Source of the DNA: Saccharothrix obliqua
Lineage (GTDB): Bacteria; Actinomycetota; Actinomycetes; Mycobacteriales; Pseudonocardiaceae
Direction: 5' to 3'
DNA: 64,000 nt
NCBI RefSeq assembly: GCF_019375475.1
Contig: NZ_JAHXGQ010000004.1
Span: forward strand, 682,001-746,000
The notes beneath the pieces are model-generated. The model was not told the origin of the DNA and did no database searches. It worked only from the letters and a program-made list of their open reading frames with translations. Made by a program: the position numbers and the translations under genes. Below, one piece after another: positions 46,110 through 56,500 of the stretch (within the stretch, counting starts at the first letter, position 1; every line of letters begins with the position of its first letter).

Positions 46110-46979
46110 ATGTCACCGAAACAAAACGCCTTCGAGTGTCATCAGGTGATGGACCCCCTGCATCTCGTCAGCTATTTCACGCCGGAAGTCGACGGGCGCT
46201 TCACCGCGCTCGGCCTGGACACCCCGCGAATGCGTTACCTCGCGGGTCGGGCCGCCGCGCTGGGCCCGGTCGGCGCGGGCGTGGTGACCGCGACTTTCTA
46301 CACCTTCAACCCGGGCACGGTCGCGGAGATCGTGCCCCGCGCGTGGCACATCGCCTCCCCCGCCGACATCCTCGCCGCGCGCGTGGACGGCGTGGACGAG
46401 GCATTGCGCCGGCTCCTGGGCGACGAGCTGGTCGGCAGCGCGGAGGTCGTGGAAGCCGCCGCGCTCGCCCGGCGGGCCACCGAGGCGTGCACGCCCGAGG
46501 GGCGCGCGCTCTACGCCGCCCACGCCGAGCTGGAGTGGCCGAAGGCGCCGCACATGGTGTTGTGGCACGCCATCACGCTGTTGCGCGAGCACCGGGGTGA
46601 CGGGCACCTGGCGGCGCTGCTGAACCACGGGCTGGGCGGCCTGGCCGCGATCATCACCGACGGCGCGACCGGGAACGGCCTGCTGGCGCGGGAGGAGACG
46701 CAGGCGTTGCGCGGCTGGTCCGGCGAGCAGTGGGACGTCGAAGCGGCGGCGCTGACCGAGCGCGGGTTGCTCGACGACGACGGCGTGCTGACCGAGGCGG
46801 GCCGGGCGGTGCGCGCCGCGGTCGAGGAGGACACGAACACCGCCGCCGCGGAGCCCTACCGCGCGCTGGGCGTGGCGGACTCCGAGCGGTTGCGGCGGTT
46901 GTGCCTGCCGCTGAGCCGGGTGGTGCTCGACGCGGGCGTGCTGCCCGGCGGCGCGGGCCGTCAGATCACCGCGGCCTGA
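46110..46979 (+). CDS. SCO6745-like protein, possible winged-helix regulator
   Basis: The 289-residue protein resembles the actinomycete family often called SCO6745, recalled from features and not searched. It has an N-terminal HLVSYFTPE segment, a central Ala-rich helical part, GGLAAIITDGATGNGL near 175, and a winged-helix-like stretch near 205-240 (WDVEAAALTERGLLDDDGVLTEAGRA) that looks like a MarR-type wing. It may be a regulator or a ligand-binding protein. The ATG is taken in preference to a GTG three codons upstream. Its last 19 bp overlap the end of the convergent methyltransferase gene. Confidence 0.7.
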   Translation: MSPKQNAFECHQVMDPLHLVSYFTPEVDGRFTALGLDTPRMRYLAGRAAALGPVGAGVVTATFYTFNPGTVAEIVPRAWHIASPADILAARVDGVDEALRRLLGDELVGSAEVVEAAALARRATEACTPEGRALYAAHAELEWPKAPHMVLWHAITLLREHRGDGHLAALLNHGLGGLAAIITDGATGNGLLAREETQALRGWSGEQWDVEAAALTERGLLDDDGVLTEAGRAVRAAVEEDTNTAAAEPYRALGVADSERLRRLCLPLSRVVLDAGVLPGGAGRQITAA

Positions 46980-47812
46980 GGACGGGTCGCCGTGACCAAC
47001 CAGGCCGCGCCGCGCAGGCGGACCCCACCGGCGTCGGCGAAGCGGCCGAGGGCGGCGGTCAACGCCGCGCGTGCCGCGGTGGCCGCCGCCGGGTCGACCA
47101 GGCCGAGGTGGTGGCGCACCGGCCCCCACTCGGCGAGGAACCGGGCCGCGTCGGCGACGTCCGCGCCCCACACCTGGTCGACCTCGACGCGGGTGGCCGC
47201 GATGTCGCTGAACCCCGCGCGCCGCAACAGGTCCGCGGTGTGCCGGGGGTCGGCCAGCGAGGTGGGGCCCGCGCCGTCCGGCCCGGTCGGGCGCGGCACG
47301 TGCGGCGCCATCGCGTCGAACACCGAGCCCAGGTCGGTGCCGGAGAAGTTGGCGCGGCACACGAAACCCAGCCGGCCGCCGGGTCGCAACGCGCGGGCCA
47401 GGTTGGCGAACGCGGCGACCGGGTCGGCGAAGAACATGACGCCGAACCGGCTGAGCACGACGTCGAACGCGCCGTCCGGGAACGGGTGGACCTGCGCGTC
47501 GCCGAACTCGAACGAGACGGTGGTCAACCCCTCCTCACGCGCCCGCTCGCGCGCCTTGGCGAGCATCGGCTCGGACAGGTCGACGCCGAGCACGTGCCCG
47601 CCGCGCGCGTGGCGGGCCGCCTGCCTGGCCAACTGGCCGTTGCCGCAACCGACGTCGAGCACGCGATCACCCGCCGCCACCGGCGCCGCCGCGAAGAGGA
47701 GGGCGTTGAAACCCCCGTCCACGGCGTCGTACCGCTCGTCGTGGAGGGCGCAGTGCTCGCCCTCGTAACCGTTCCACGCCTCCGCTTGGTCGGTGTTGAC
47801 GACCGTCGTCAT
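46961..47812 (-). CDS. SAM-dependent class I methyltransferase
   Basis: The 283-residue protein has motif I VLDVGCGNGQLARQ near 51 and motif post-I VLGVDLSEPM near 74. GDAQVHPFPDGAFDVVLSRFGVMFF follows near 103. These are standard for UbiE/methyltransferase-11 proteins. It could methylate O, N or C of the peptide or a precursor. It is transcribed alone on the minus strand. The substrate is unknown. Confidence 0.87.
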   Translation of the reverse strand: MTTVVNTDQAEAWNGYEGEHCALHDERYDAVDGGFNALLFAAAPVAAGDRVLDVGCGNGQLARQAARHARGGHVLGVDLSEPMLAKARERAREEGLTTVSFEFGDAQVHPFPDGAFDVVLSRFGVMFFADPVAAFANLARALRPGGRLGFVCRANFSGTDLGSVFDAMAPHVPRPTGPDGAGPTSLADPRHTADLLRRAGFSDIAATRVEVDQVWGADVADAARFLAEWGPVRHHLGLVDPAAATAARAALTAALGRFADAGGVRLRGAAWLVTATRPQAAVI

Positions 47813-48150
47813 CGCTGCACCCCGGGGTTCGTCGGACTCCGCGCTCGTGGTCGAGCCGCGCCGGGTCGAACGTAACCGAGGCGGAACAGCACTTCAACCC
47901 GCCACGAAGGCGGGAAATATTCCAAGGCAGCCAACAATTCCACTATTGGTCCACAATGGACGGCACAACGCCGGGCACCGAAGCACGTCACTCGATCGGC
48001 CGCCCCGCAACGAGGTTCGACCGTTGTCGTGTCATGTGGACGCTCGTAACGTCGCGAACAGACACGTTTTCCCGCACCCACCACGCGAACCGCCGGGACA
48101 TCCACCGCGGTGGCGCCCGAATTACCCCGAGGAGCGGACGGAGTCACACC
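47813..48150. other. Intergenic region, 338 bp, upstream of the cysteine dioxygenase operon
   Basis: The region separates the divergent methyltransferase and cysteine dioxygenase genes and should hold both promoters. It contains a small hairpin, CCCGCC-ACGAA-GGCGGG (47898-47914), next to an AT-rich patch. I see no gene in it. Confidence 0.5.
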
Positions 48151-48765
48151 ATGAAGATCGACCAGTTGATCAACGAGGTGGCCAGGACCAAGGAGGAGGC
48201 CGGGAAGCTCACGGTGCACCAGCAGGCGGAGCGGCTGGCGGTCGCCCTGGCGGAGTTCACCGCGGCGGAGGAGAACCAGCGCTTCGCCGGCGCGGTCCGC
48301 CCCGCGGGCAACTACATGCGGATCCTGCTCAACTCATCGGACGACCCGTTCCAGGTGGTGCTCGTGCTGTGGCAGCCGGGCCGGGGCAGCCCGATCCACG
48401 ACCACAGCGGCACGGTCGGCGCGGTCAGCGCGCTGCTCGGCCACACCAGGGAGGTCAAGTACCAGATCACCGGTCGCGTCGGCAGCCGGGTCACGCTGGC
48501 CGAGAAGGGCGAGCTGGTGATCCGCCCGGCCGAGGTCACCAGAATCCTGCCCGAGGACGACGAGCAGCTGCACATGATGGTGAACGAGACGGCGCACTGG
48601 GCCGCGACGGTCCACGTCTACCTCGACGCCATCACCAGTTACCGCCTGTACGAACCGGAAGACGGCGACCGGCACCTGGCGACCGAGACGCGGCTGCGGT
48701 TCGACCGCGCCGACGTGTGGCGCGACATGCCCTTGGCCGGCGGCACGGACGTGCGGGTGCGGTGA
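48151..48765 (+). CDS. Cysteine dioxygenase-type thiol dioxygenase
   Basis: The 204-residue cupin matches type I cysteine dioxygenases. An Arg that binds the substrate carboxylate lies in NYMRILL near 53. The iron ligands are the two His of SPIHDHSG near 84 and a third His in TVHVYLD near 154. The family oxidises cysteine to cysteine sulfinic acid with O2; relatives use 3-mercaptopropionate. It is the first gene of the coupled operon 48151-57561 and its stop overlaps the start of an A-T NRPS (GTGA). Supply of a sulfinate or sulfonate building block, or action on a thiol of the peptide, is inferred from this coupling. Confidence 0.88.
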   Translation: MKIDQLINEVARTKEEAGKLTVHQQAERLAVALAEFTAAEENQRFAGAVRPAGNYMRILLNSSDDPFQVVLVLWQPGRGSPIHDHSGTVGAVSALLGHTREVKYQITGRVGSRVTLAEKGELVIRPAEVTRILPEDDEQLHMMVNETAHWAATVHVYLDAITSYRLYEPEDGDRHLATETRLRFDRADVWRDMPLAGGTDVRVR

Positions 48766-50555
48766 CCCGGGTGCCCGCGAACGCCGCGCCTCGGCCACCG
48801 CGCGAGGCAGTACGGGAGAGCGGCATGGCACTGCTGGCCGCGATGGCGGACTGGGCGCGGCGCACCCCTCGCGCGCCGGCGCTGGAGGACCACCGGGGCG
48901 TGCGGCTGGACCACGCCGGGCTCGCGGCGCTCACCGACGGCGCCGCCGCCCGGTTGCGCGAGCGCGGCGCGGGGCGCGGTAGCCGGGTCGCGCTGGTCCT
49001 CCCGCGCTCCACCGACCTGTTCGCCGCGGAGCTGGCGATCCTCAAGGCGGGCGCGTGCTTCGCGCCGATCGACCCGGACCAGCCCGCCGACCGCGTGGCG
49101 CTGCTGCTGGAGCGGGCCGCGGCGGACCTGGTGATCACGGACGACCCGGCCCGCGTACCCGGCGCGGCCACGCCCCGGGTCGACGTGGCGGACCTGCTCG
49201 CCCCGCCGCACGCGCCGCTGCCGCCCGACCCGGACCCGGCGGGGCCGGAGGACCCGGCGTACTGCCTGTTCACCTCCGGTTCCACCGGCTTCCCGTCGGG
49301 CGTGCTGATCAGCCGGGCCGCGCTGGACGTCTACGTCGCCGCCTACGCCGAGCTGGTGGGCAGCGGTCCCGGCGAGCGCGGCGCGCAGATCGGCTCGCCC
49401 GGTTTCGACGTGACCATCGACGAGCTGTGGCCGTTCCTGTCCACCGGCGCGTCGGTCGTCATCGCCTCCGACGACGACCGGTCCGCGCCGCACCGGCTGG
49501 CCGCCTGGCTGCGTGCGGCGGGCGTCACCAACACCTACGTCCCACCGCTGCTGCTGGAATCGCTGTTCCGGCTGCCCGCGCCGGTCGACCTGGGCGCGGT
49601 GCGGCTGGTGCGCACCGGTGGCGAGCGGCTGGCCGCCTACCCGCCCGCCGACTTCCCGTGCCGGGTGCTCAACGAGTACGGGCCCACCGAGACGGTCGCG
49701 GGCTCGGTGTTCTGCGACGTGTCCGCGTGGCGGGACCGCGACATCCCGCCGCCGATCGGCACACCGCTGCCGCACATCAGGCTCAGCGTGCGGGACGAGA
49801 GCGGTGCCGTGGTCGAACCGGGACGCCCCGGCGAGCTGTACATCGGCGGTGACACCGTCGGCATCGGCTACCTGCACGACGCCGAGCGCACGGCCCGCCG
49901 GTTCGTCACGGTCGACGGCGAGCGGTGCTTCCGCACCGGCGACCTGGTGCGCGAGCTGCCCAGCGGCGACTTGGAGTTCCTGCGCCGCCTGGACGACCAG
50001 GTGCAGGTGCTCGGCAAGCGCGTGGAACCGGGCGAGGTCGAGCGGGCCGTCAACGCCCACCGGGGCGTGCGTCGTGCCGCGGTGCTGGCGGCACGCGACC
50101 AGCACGGGCGGGCGGGCCACCTGCGGTGCTTCGTGCAGTGGGCGGGCGACCCCGATCCCGACGGGCTGCGCGCGCACCTGGCGTCGGTGCTGCCCGAGCA
50201 CATGGTGCCTGCCGAGATCCACGCGGTGCCGGCGTTCCCGGTCACCCCGGCGGGCAAGGTCGACCGGGCGGCGCTGGCCCGGGCGCACGACCGGCGCGAG
50301 GGCCGCCCCGTGGCGGTCGACGACCTGGTGCGGGTGTGGGAGGAGGTGCTGGGCGTGCCGGGCCTGGCCCCGGACGCCGACTTCTTCCTGCACGGCGGCA
50401 CCTCGCACGCGACCGTCGAGGTCGTCGCCGCGCTGAGCGAGCGGTGGGGGCGCTCGCTGGACGTGCGGGAGGTCTTCACCCACCCCACCCCGGAACTGCT
50501 GGCACGCCTGCTGGCCGAGGAGCCCGCGCGGTGCGGGCGGGAGGAGCGGACTTGA
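48762..50555 (+). CDS. Stand-alone NRPS A-T didomain coupled to cysteine dioxygenase
   Basis: The protein has 597 residues. The adenylation domain has an unusual A3 motif, FTSGSTGFPSGV near 170, with Ser in place of the common Lys. Its by-eye pocket code D-V-D-Y-R-G-E-A-G has two charged positions (Arg at 299 and Glu at 322 in GrsA numbering). I cannot assign it, but the Arg would suit an acidic side chain such as a sulfinate. The A10 lysine is kept (TPAGKVDR). The carrier near 544 reads HGGTSHATVE, variant around the phosphopantetheine Ser. No C domain is present. The GTG start overlaps the dioxygenase stop; a start at ATG 48825 is possible. Its end overlaps the next gene. Confidence 0.88.
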   Translation: MTRVPANAAPRPPREAVRESGMALLAAMADWARRTPRAPALEDHRGVRLDHAGLAALTDGAAARLRERGAGRGSRVALVLPRSTDLFAAELAILKAGACFAPIDPDQPADRVALLLERAAADLVITDDPARVPGAATPRVDVADLLAPPHAPLPPDPDPAGPEDPAYCLFTSGSTGFPSGVLISRAALDVYVAAYAELVGSGPGERGAQIGSPGFDVTIDELWPFLSTGASVVIASDDDRSAPHRLAAWLRAAGVTNTYVPPLLLESLFRLPAPVDLGAVRLVRTGGERLAAYPPADFPCRVLNEYGPTETVAGSVFCDVSAWRDRDIPPPIGTPLPHIRLSVRDESGAVVEPGRPGELYIGGDTVGIGYLHDAERTARRFVTVDGERCFRTGDLVRELPSGDLEFLRRLDDQVQVLGKRVEPGEVERAVNAHRGVRRAAVLAARDQHGRAGHLRCFVQWAGDPDPDGLRAHLASVLPEHMVPAEIHAVPAFPVTPAGKVDRAALARAHDRREGRPVAVDDLVRVWEEVLGVPGLAPDADFFLHGGTSHATVEVVAALSERWGRSLDVREVFTHPTPELLARLLAEEPARCGREERT

Positions 50556-53500
50556 TCACCGCGATGCTGCGGAAGACGGCCGAGACCAACCCGCGCGGCA
50601 CCGCCGTCGTGTGCGGTGACCGCGAACTGGACTACCACGCGCTGCACACCCGCGTGGCGGGTTTCGCGGGTGGCTTGCTGGAGCTGGGCGTGACGCGTGG
50701 CGACCACGTGCTCCTGCTGCTGCCGAACTGCCCGGAGTTCGTGATCGCCTACTTCGCCACGGCGTGGGTCGGCGCGACGGTGCAGGCCGTGGACCCGGCG
50801 CTGCCCGACCACGAGCTGCGCGACCACGTCGCGCGGACACCGCCCGCCGTGGTCGTCACCACCGGCCGGCGCGCGAGCGGCCTGGCCCGCCTGCTGCCGC
50901 CGGCGTGCCGGGTGGTGGCGACCGGCGACGGACCGGCGACGAGGTTCGACGACGTGGCCGCCACCGCCGCGCCGCCACCGCCGGAGGACGACGCGGCCGG
51001 CGCCGCGCTGCCGTGGGTGACCACGTCGACGTCCGGCACCGAGGGCGAGGCCAAGGTGATCGCGCGCAGCCAGGCCAACCAGGTCGCGGAAGCGGGCAAC
51101 ATCGCGACCGGGTCCGGGCTCACCGCCGCCGACGTGGTGCTGTGCCCCGTGCCGCTGTTCCACGCGCTGGGCCAGTTCTGCTGCATGATCACCGCCGTCC
51201 GCGCCGGTGCGGCCCTGGTGCTGCTCGACCACGGCCGCCCGGACCCGGTCGCGCACCAGGTGGTCGAGGCCGTGGCCGATCGGCGGGCCACGGTCCTGCT
51301 CGGCGTGCCGTACCTGTTCGAGGCGCTGGTGGGTCTGCCCCCGGACGCGCCCGCGGACTTCTCCTCGCTCCGGTTGTGCATGTCGGGCAGCAACTTCATG
51401 TCGCCCGCGGTGCCCGAGCGGTTCGGGGCGCGCTTCGGCGTCCCGCTGCGCCAGACGTACGGCAGCACGGAGACCGGCAGCGTGTCGTGGGACCTGGGAC
51501 CCGTGCCGACGCCGGAGTCGGTCGGCCGGCCGCTGCCCGGCGTGACCGTGCTCGTCCTCGACGACGACGGCACGCCGACGTCGCCCGGCGCGGTCGGCGA
51601 GATCGCCGTGGCGGGCGCGGCCGTGGCCACCGGTGGCGGTCCCCACCGCACCGGCGACCTGGGTCGCGTCGACGGCGCCGGCCGGCTGTACGTGGTCGGC
51701 CGCAAGCGGCTGCTGGTCGACACCGGGGGGCACAAGGTCAACCCGGTCGAGGTGGAGGACGTGCTCAAGGAGCACGGCGACGTGGCGGACGCGGCCGTGG
51801 TGGGGTTGCCGCTGCCCGAGGGCGGCGCGGTGCTCGTGGCGGCCGTGGTGCCGGCACGCGCCGACGTCGACGGCAAGGCCCTGGTCGGGCACTGCGCCAC
51901 CCACCTGGCACCGCACAAGGTGCCGCGCCGGGTGGAGTTCGTGGCGGAGATCCCGCGTGGCGCGGTGGGCAAGGTGCGACGCGCGCACCTGACCGCCCTG
52001 CTGACCACCACCGGCCGGGACCGGACCGACGAACTCCTCTCCCGCGACCGCCTGCGCACCGCCCCGCGCCCCGAACGAACCGCCCGCCTCACGCGGTACC
52101 TGTCGGAGCGCCTGGCCGACCTCGTCGGCGACCCAGCCGCCACCGCACCGGCCACCTCCCCGAACACACCGCGAACTCCGCCCGGCACCGACTCCCCCGA
52201 CACACCACCGACCACCCCCGGCACCGCGCCCCCGACCCGCACCGCCCCGAGCACGTCCCTCGCCGCCCTGGGCGTCGACTCGCTGGCCGCGCTCCGGTTG
52301 CGCATGGCGGTCCGCAACGACCTCGGCGTACGCGTCGAGCTGCTCGAACTGCTCGGCGCGCCCGGCATCACCGCGCTCGCGGAACTGCTCAGCGATCGCC
52401 TGGCCGCCCCCTCGGCGTCGGCCGCGGCCGTGGTGCGCGGGCCCTCGGCGGGCGAGTTCCCGTTGTCCGCCAACCAGCTCTCGATGTGGCACGCCGAGCA
52501 GATCAACCCCGACACCGGCGTGTACGTGGTGGCCTTCGCCGCACGCCTCACCGCGCCGTGCGACATCGACGCGCTCCGCCGCGCCTGCCAGCTCCTGGTC
52601 GACCGCCACCCGGCGCTGCGCACCACGTTCCCCCTGCGGGACGGCGCTCCCGTGCAGCACGTGGCCGAGCGGGCGGTGGTGGACTTCGCGGTGGTCGGCA
52701 CGCCACCCGGCGGCGCGCGGGCGGCGCTGGAGGAGGACGCGTTCCGCGATTTCGACATCACCTCGGCACCGCCGATGCGGGTGCGGCTGTACCCGTCCGC
52801 CGACGGGCCGCTGCTGCTGATCTCCCAGCACCACCTGATCACCGACTACTGGTCGCTGATGGTGCTGCTGCGCGAGTTGGCGATCTGCTACGCCGCCGAG
52901 ACCTCGGGCGCGGAACCGTACCTGCCCGCGCCGCACCACACCTACACCGACTACGGCCGGTGGCTGGACGAGGCGGCGAGCACCCCGACCGGTCAGGACG
53001 CCCTGGCGTGGTGGCTCGACGCGCTGCGGCCACCGCCGCCACCGGCGGACCTGCCCACCGACCGGCCCCGGCCGGTGGTGCGCGCCCAACGCGGCGCGCT
53101 GCTGCGCGACCGGCTCCCCGACGACGTCGCCGCGGCCGTGCGCGCGTGCGCCGGCACGCACGGCACCACGCCGTACGCCGTGCTGCTGGCGGCGTTCCAC
53201 GTGGTGCTGCACGCGCACACCGGCAACGCGGACAGCGCCGTCGCGGTCAACTCCGCCAACCGCGACCTCCCGGAGTTCGCGGACGTCCTGGGCTGCTTCA
53301 CCAACCCCGTCGCGCACCGGGTCGCGATCGACCCCGACGAGTCGTTCGCGGACCTGCTGCGCCGGGTGAGCGCGACGCTGCTGTCCGCCCTGGACCGCCA
53401 CCCCGTCACGCTCGAACAGCTCCTCCCCCGGCTGGGCGTCCCGCGCGACCGGGGCCGCGCACCGCTGCTGGAGGTCGGCTTCGGGCAGAACAAGACCCAG

Positions 53501-56500
53501 GACCCGGTGGGCGACTCGTTCCCCGCCGCGGGCGACGGCCGCGTGCGGCTCGGCGGGCTGGTGCTGGAACCGCTGCCGCTGGGCAAGCGCGGCGTGGTGT
53601 TCGACCTCTCGGGCGTGGTGCACGAGTCGGGTGGTTCGCCCGAGATCGCCTGGGAGTACGACCGCGACCTGTTCGACGAGGAGACCGTGCGGCGGCTGGT
53701 CGGGCGGTTCACCTCGGTGGTGCGGCGCGGGGCGGCCGACGCCGGCACCGCGGTGCGCGACCTGTCCACACCCGCCGACGAGCGGGAGCTGCTGCTCGCG
53801 GCGGCCCGGGGCGAGCCGCTGCCGGAACCGCTCCCGTCGGTGATCGGGTCGATCCGCGCGCACGCCGACGCCCGGTCCGACGCGCCCGCCGTCGAGCAGG
53901 ACGGCGACGTGCGGACGTTCGGCGAGCTGAGCGCCCACGCCGACCGGGTCGCCGGGCAGGTGGCGCGCGGCAGCCGGGTGGTCGTGTGGGTCGGCGGCGC
54001 CGCCGACCTGGCCGCGGCCGGGTTGGGCGTGCTGCGGGCGGGCGCGTGCTGCGCCCCGCTGGACGGCACGGCGACGCCCGAGGAGGTGCGTGCCGCGACC
54101 GCGGCGGCGCGGGCGCTGGTCACCACCCGCGAGCTGCGCGACCGGCTCGGTCCCGTGGCGGTGCCGGTGGTCTGCGTGGACGACGAGTGGTCCGGCCGGG
54201 CTCCGATCGGCGTGCCCGCCGGTCGGACGCCGGCGCTGGTGGTCCGCACCTCCGGGGTGACCGGGCCGCCACGCGAGGTGGTGGTGGACCACCACGCGCT
54301 CGCCGTCGCCGCGCACCACCGGGTCGGCCCGGCGACGCCGGGCGAGGTGCTGGTGCCGACCGGCCGCTCGGCGGGTCGGCTGCTGGCCGACCTGCTGGTG
54401 GTGCTGGCCGGTGGTGACGCCGCCGTCGTCGCGCCGCCCGACGTGGTCGGCACGGGCCGCGCGTTCACGTCCGCCGTGCTGACGCCCACCGAGCTGCGTC
54501 ACGTGGTGGACGGCCTCGACCGCACCGCCGCGACACCCGCCGTCGACGTGCTCGTGGTGAGCGGCGAGGTGCTGACGGCCGGTTTGGTGGACCGCTGGCG
54601 CGCACACGCGCCGGGCGGCGAGGTCGTGCACCGGTACGGGGGTGTCGGGATCGGACCGGCGGTCGCGCAGGGCCCGGTGCCACCGGGCGCCGGGGGTGTC
54701 GTGCCGGTGGGACGTCCTTGCGCCGACGTGCGTTGCTACGTGCTGGACGACGCCGGTCGGCTGTGCCCGGTGGGCGTGCCCGGCGAGGTGTGCGTGGCCG
54801 TGGCGGGCACACCGCCGGCCGACGGCCGCGCCACGCCCGAGCCGGGGCGGCCGGGCGGGTGGGTGCTCCGGACCGGCGACGTGGGCCGCACCCTGCCCGA
54901 CGGGACGTTGGCGGTGCTCGGCCGCGCCGAGCAGTTGCGGGCCGGGCCGGGTGGGTACCGGCGCGACCCGGTGCGGGTGGAGGAGGCGCTGCACGCGCAC
55001 CCCGGCGTCCGGCTCGCGGTCGTGCTGTCCACGCCGGCGGGCGTCGAGGCACACGTGGAACCCGCGGACCCGGCGGTCACCCGGCAGGAGCTGACCGCCG
55101 CGCTGCGTGACGCCCTGCCCGCGCACCTGCTGCCGGACGCGGTGGTGCTCACCGACCGGGCGCCACGCGCGGGCGACGGCAAGGCGGCCCGGTGGAGTGC
55201 GGTGGCGGCGGCACAGGAGGAACACGAGGAGACGCCCACCACCCCCGTGGCGGAGGCGCTGGCCGAGATCTGGGCCGAGGTGCTGGGCGTCGACTCGGTC
55301 GGCCCGGACGACGACTACTACGCGCTGGGCGGCGATTCCGTCATGACCATCAGGATCGCGAAGAAGGCCGCCGAGCGCGGCATCCAGCTCACCCGCAGGC
55401 AGATGTTCACCCATCCCACCGTGCGCGCGCTGGCGGGGGTCGCCAAGCGCGGCGGTCCGACGACGCTGCACCGGGTCCTGTCGCAACGCCGCGCCATCCC
55501 GCTCACCCCCGTCCAGAGCTGGTTCTTCGACCAGGGCCTGACCTCGGTGGCGCACTGGAACCAGGCGGTGGCGGTCGAGGTGGCGGGACCGGTGGACCCG
55601 GCGCGCCTGCGCGCGGCGCTGGCCGACGTGGCGGCCCACCACGACGCGTTCCGGTTGCGCTTCCGGCGGGGTGACGACGGGTGGCGGCAGGTCGGCGACC
55701 CGACCGCGGAGACCATCGCCGTCACCGAGCACGACGACCCGGACCCGGCCCGCGTCGTGGCCGAGGTGCAGCGCGGGATCGACATCGAGGCGGGTCCGCT
55801 GCTGCGGGCGGCGGTGGTGCGGCACGCCGGTACCACCCGCGTCCTGCTGGTCGCCCACCACCTGGTCGTGGACTTCCTCTCCTGGCAGGTGTTCCTGGAC
55901 GACCTGGCCACGGCCTGGGAACAGCGGGAGCGGGGCGAGCCGGTGCGGCTGCCCGGCGTGCCGCTGTCCTACGAGCAGTGGGCGCGGCGGCTGCGCGAGC
56001 ACGCCGATTCGGCGCGGGTCCGCGCCGAACTCCCCTACTGGACGAGGATCTCCGGTGACCCGAGCGACCCCGAGCCGACCTTCGAGGGCCAGACCTCGCG
56101 GGTGCGGCGCGCACTGTCCGCCGAGGACACTTCCGCCTTCATGGCGGCGCTGGGCGACGCGCGCCCGCACGAGGCGGTGCTGGCCTGCGTGGTCCGCGAG
56201 GTGGCGCGGGAGTGCGAGCAGGACGTGGTGCGGGTCGACCTGGAGGGCCACGGGCGGGAGGAGCTGCCCGGGGACGTGGACCCCAGCCGGACCATCGGCT
56301 GGTTCACCGCCCTGTACCCGGTGGCGTTCCCGGTGGCCCCGGACGCCCCGCCACCCGCGGTGCTGGCGGACGTGCGGGCGGAACTGGCCCGGGTGCCCGG
56401 CGGCGGCCTGGGTTACGGGTTGCTGCGCTACGCCTGCTCGGACGCCGCGGTGCGGGAGCGCATGGCGGCGATCCCGCGCTCCGCGGTGAGCTTCAACTAC

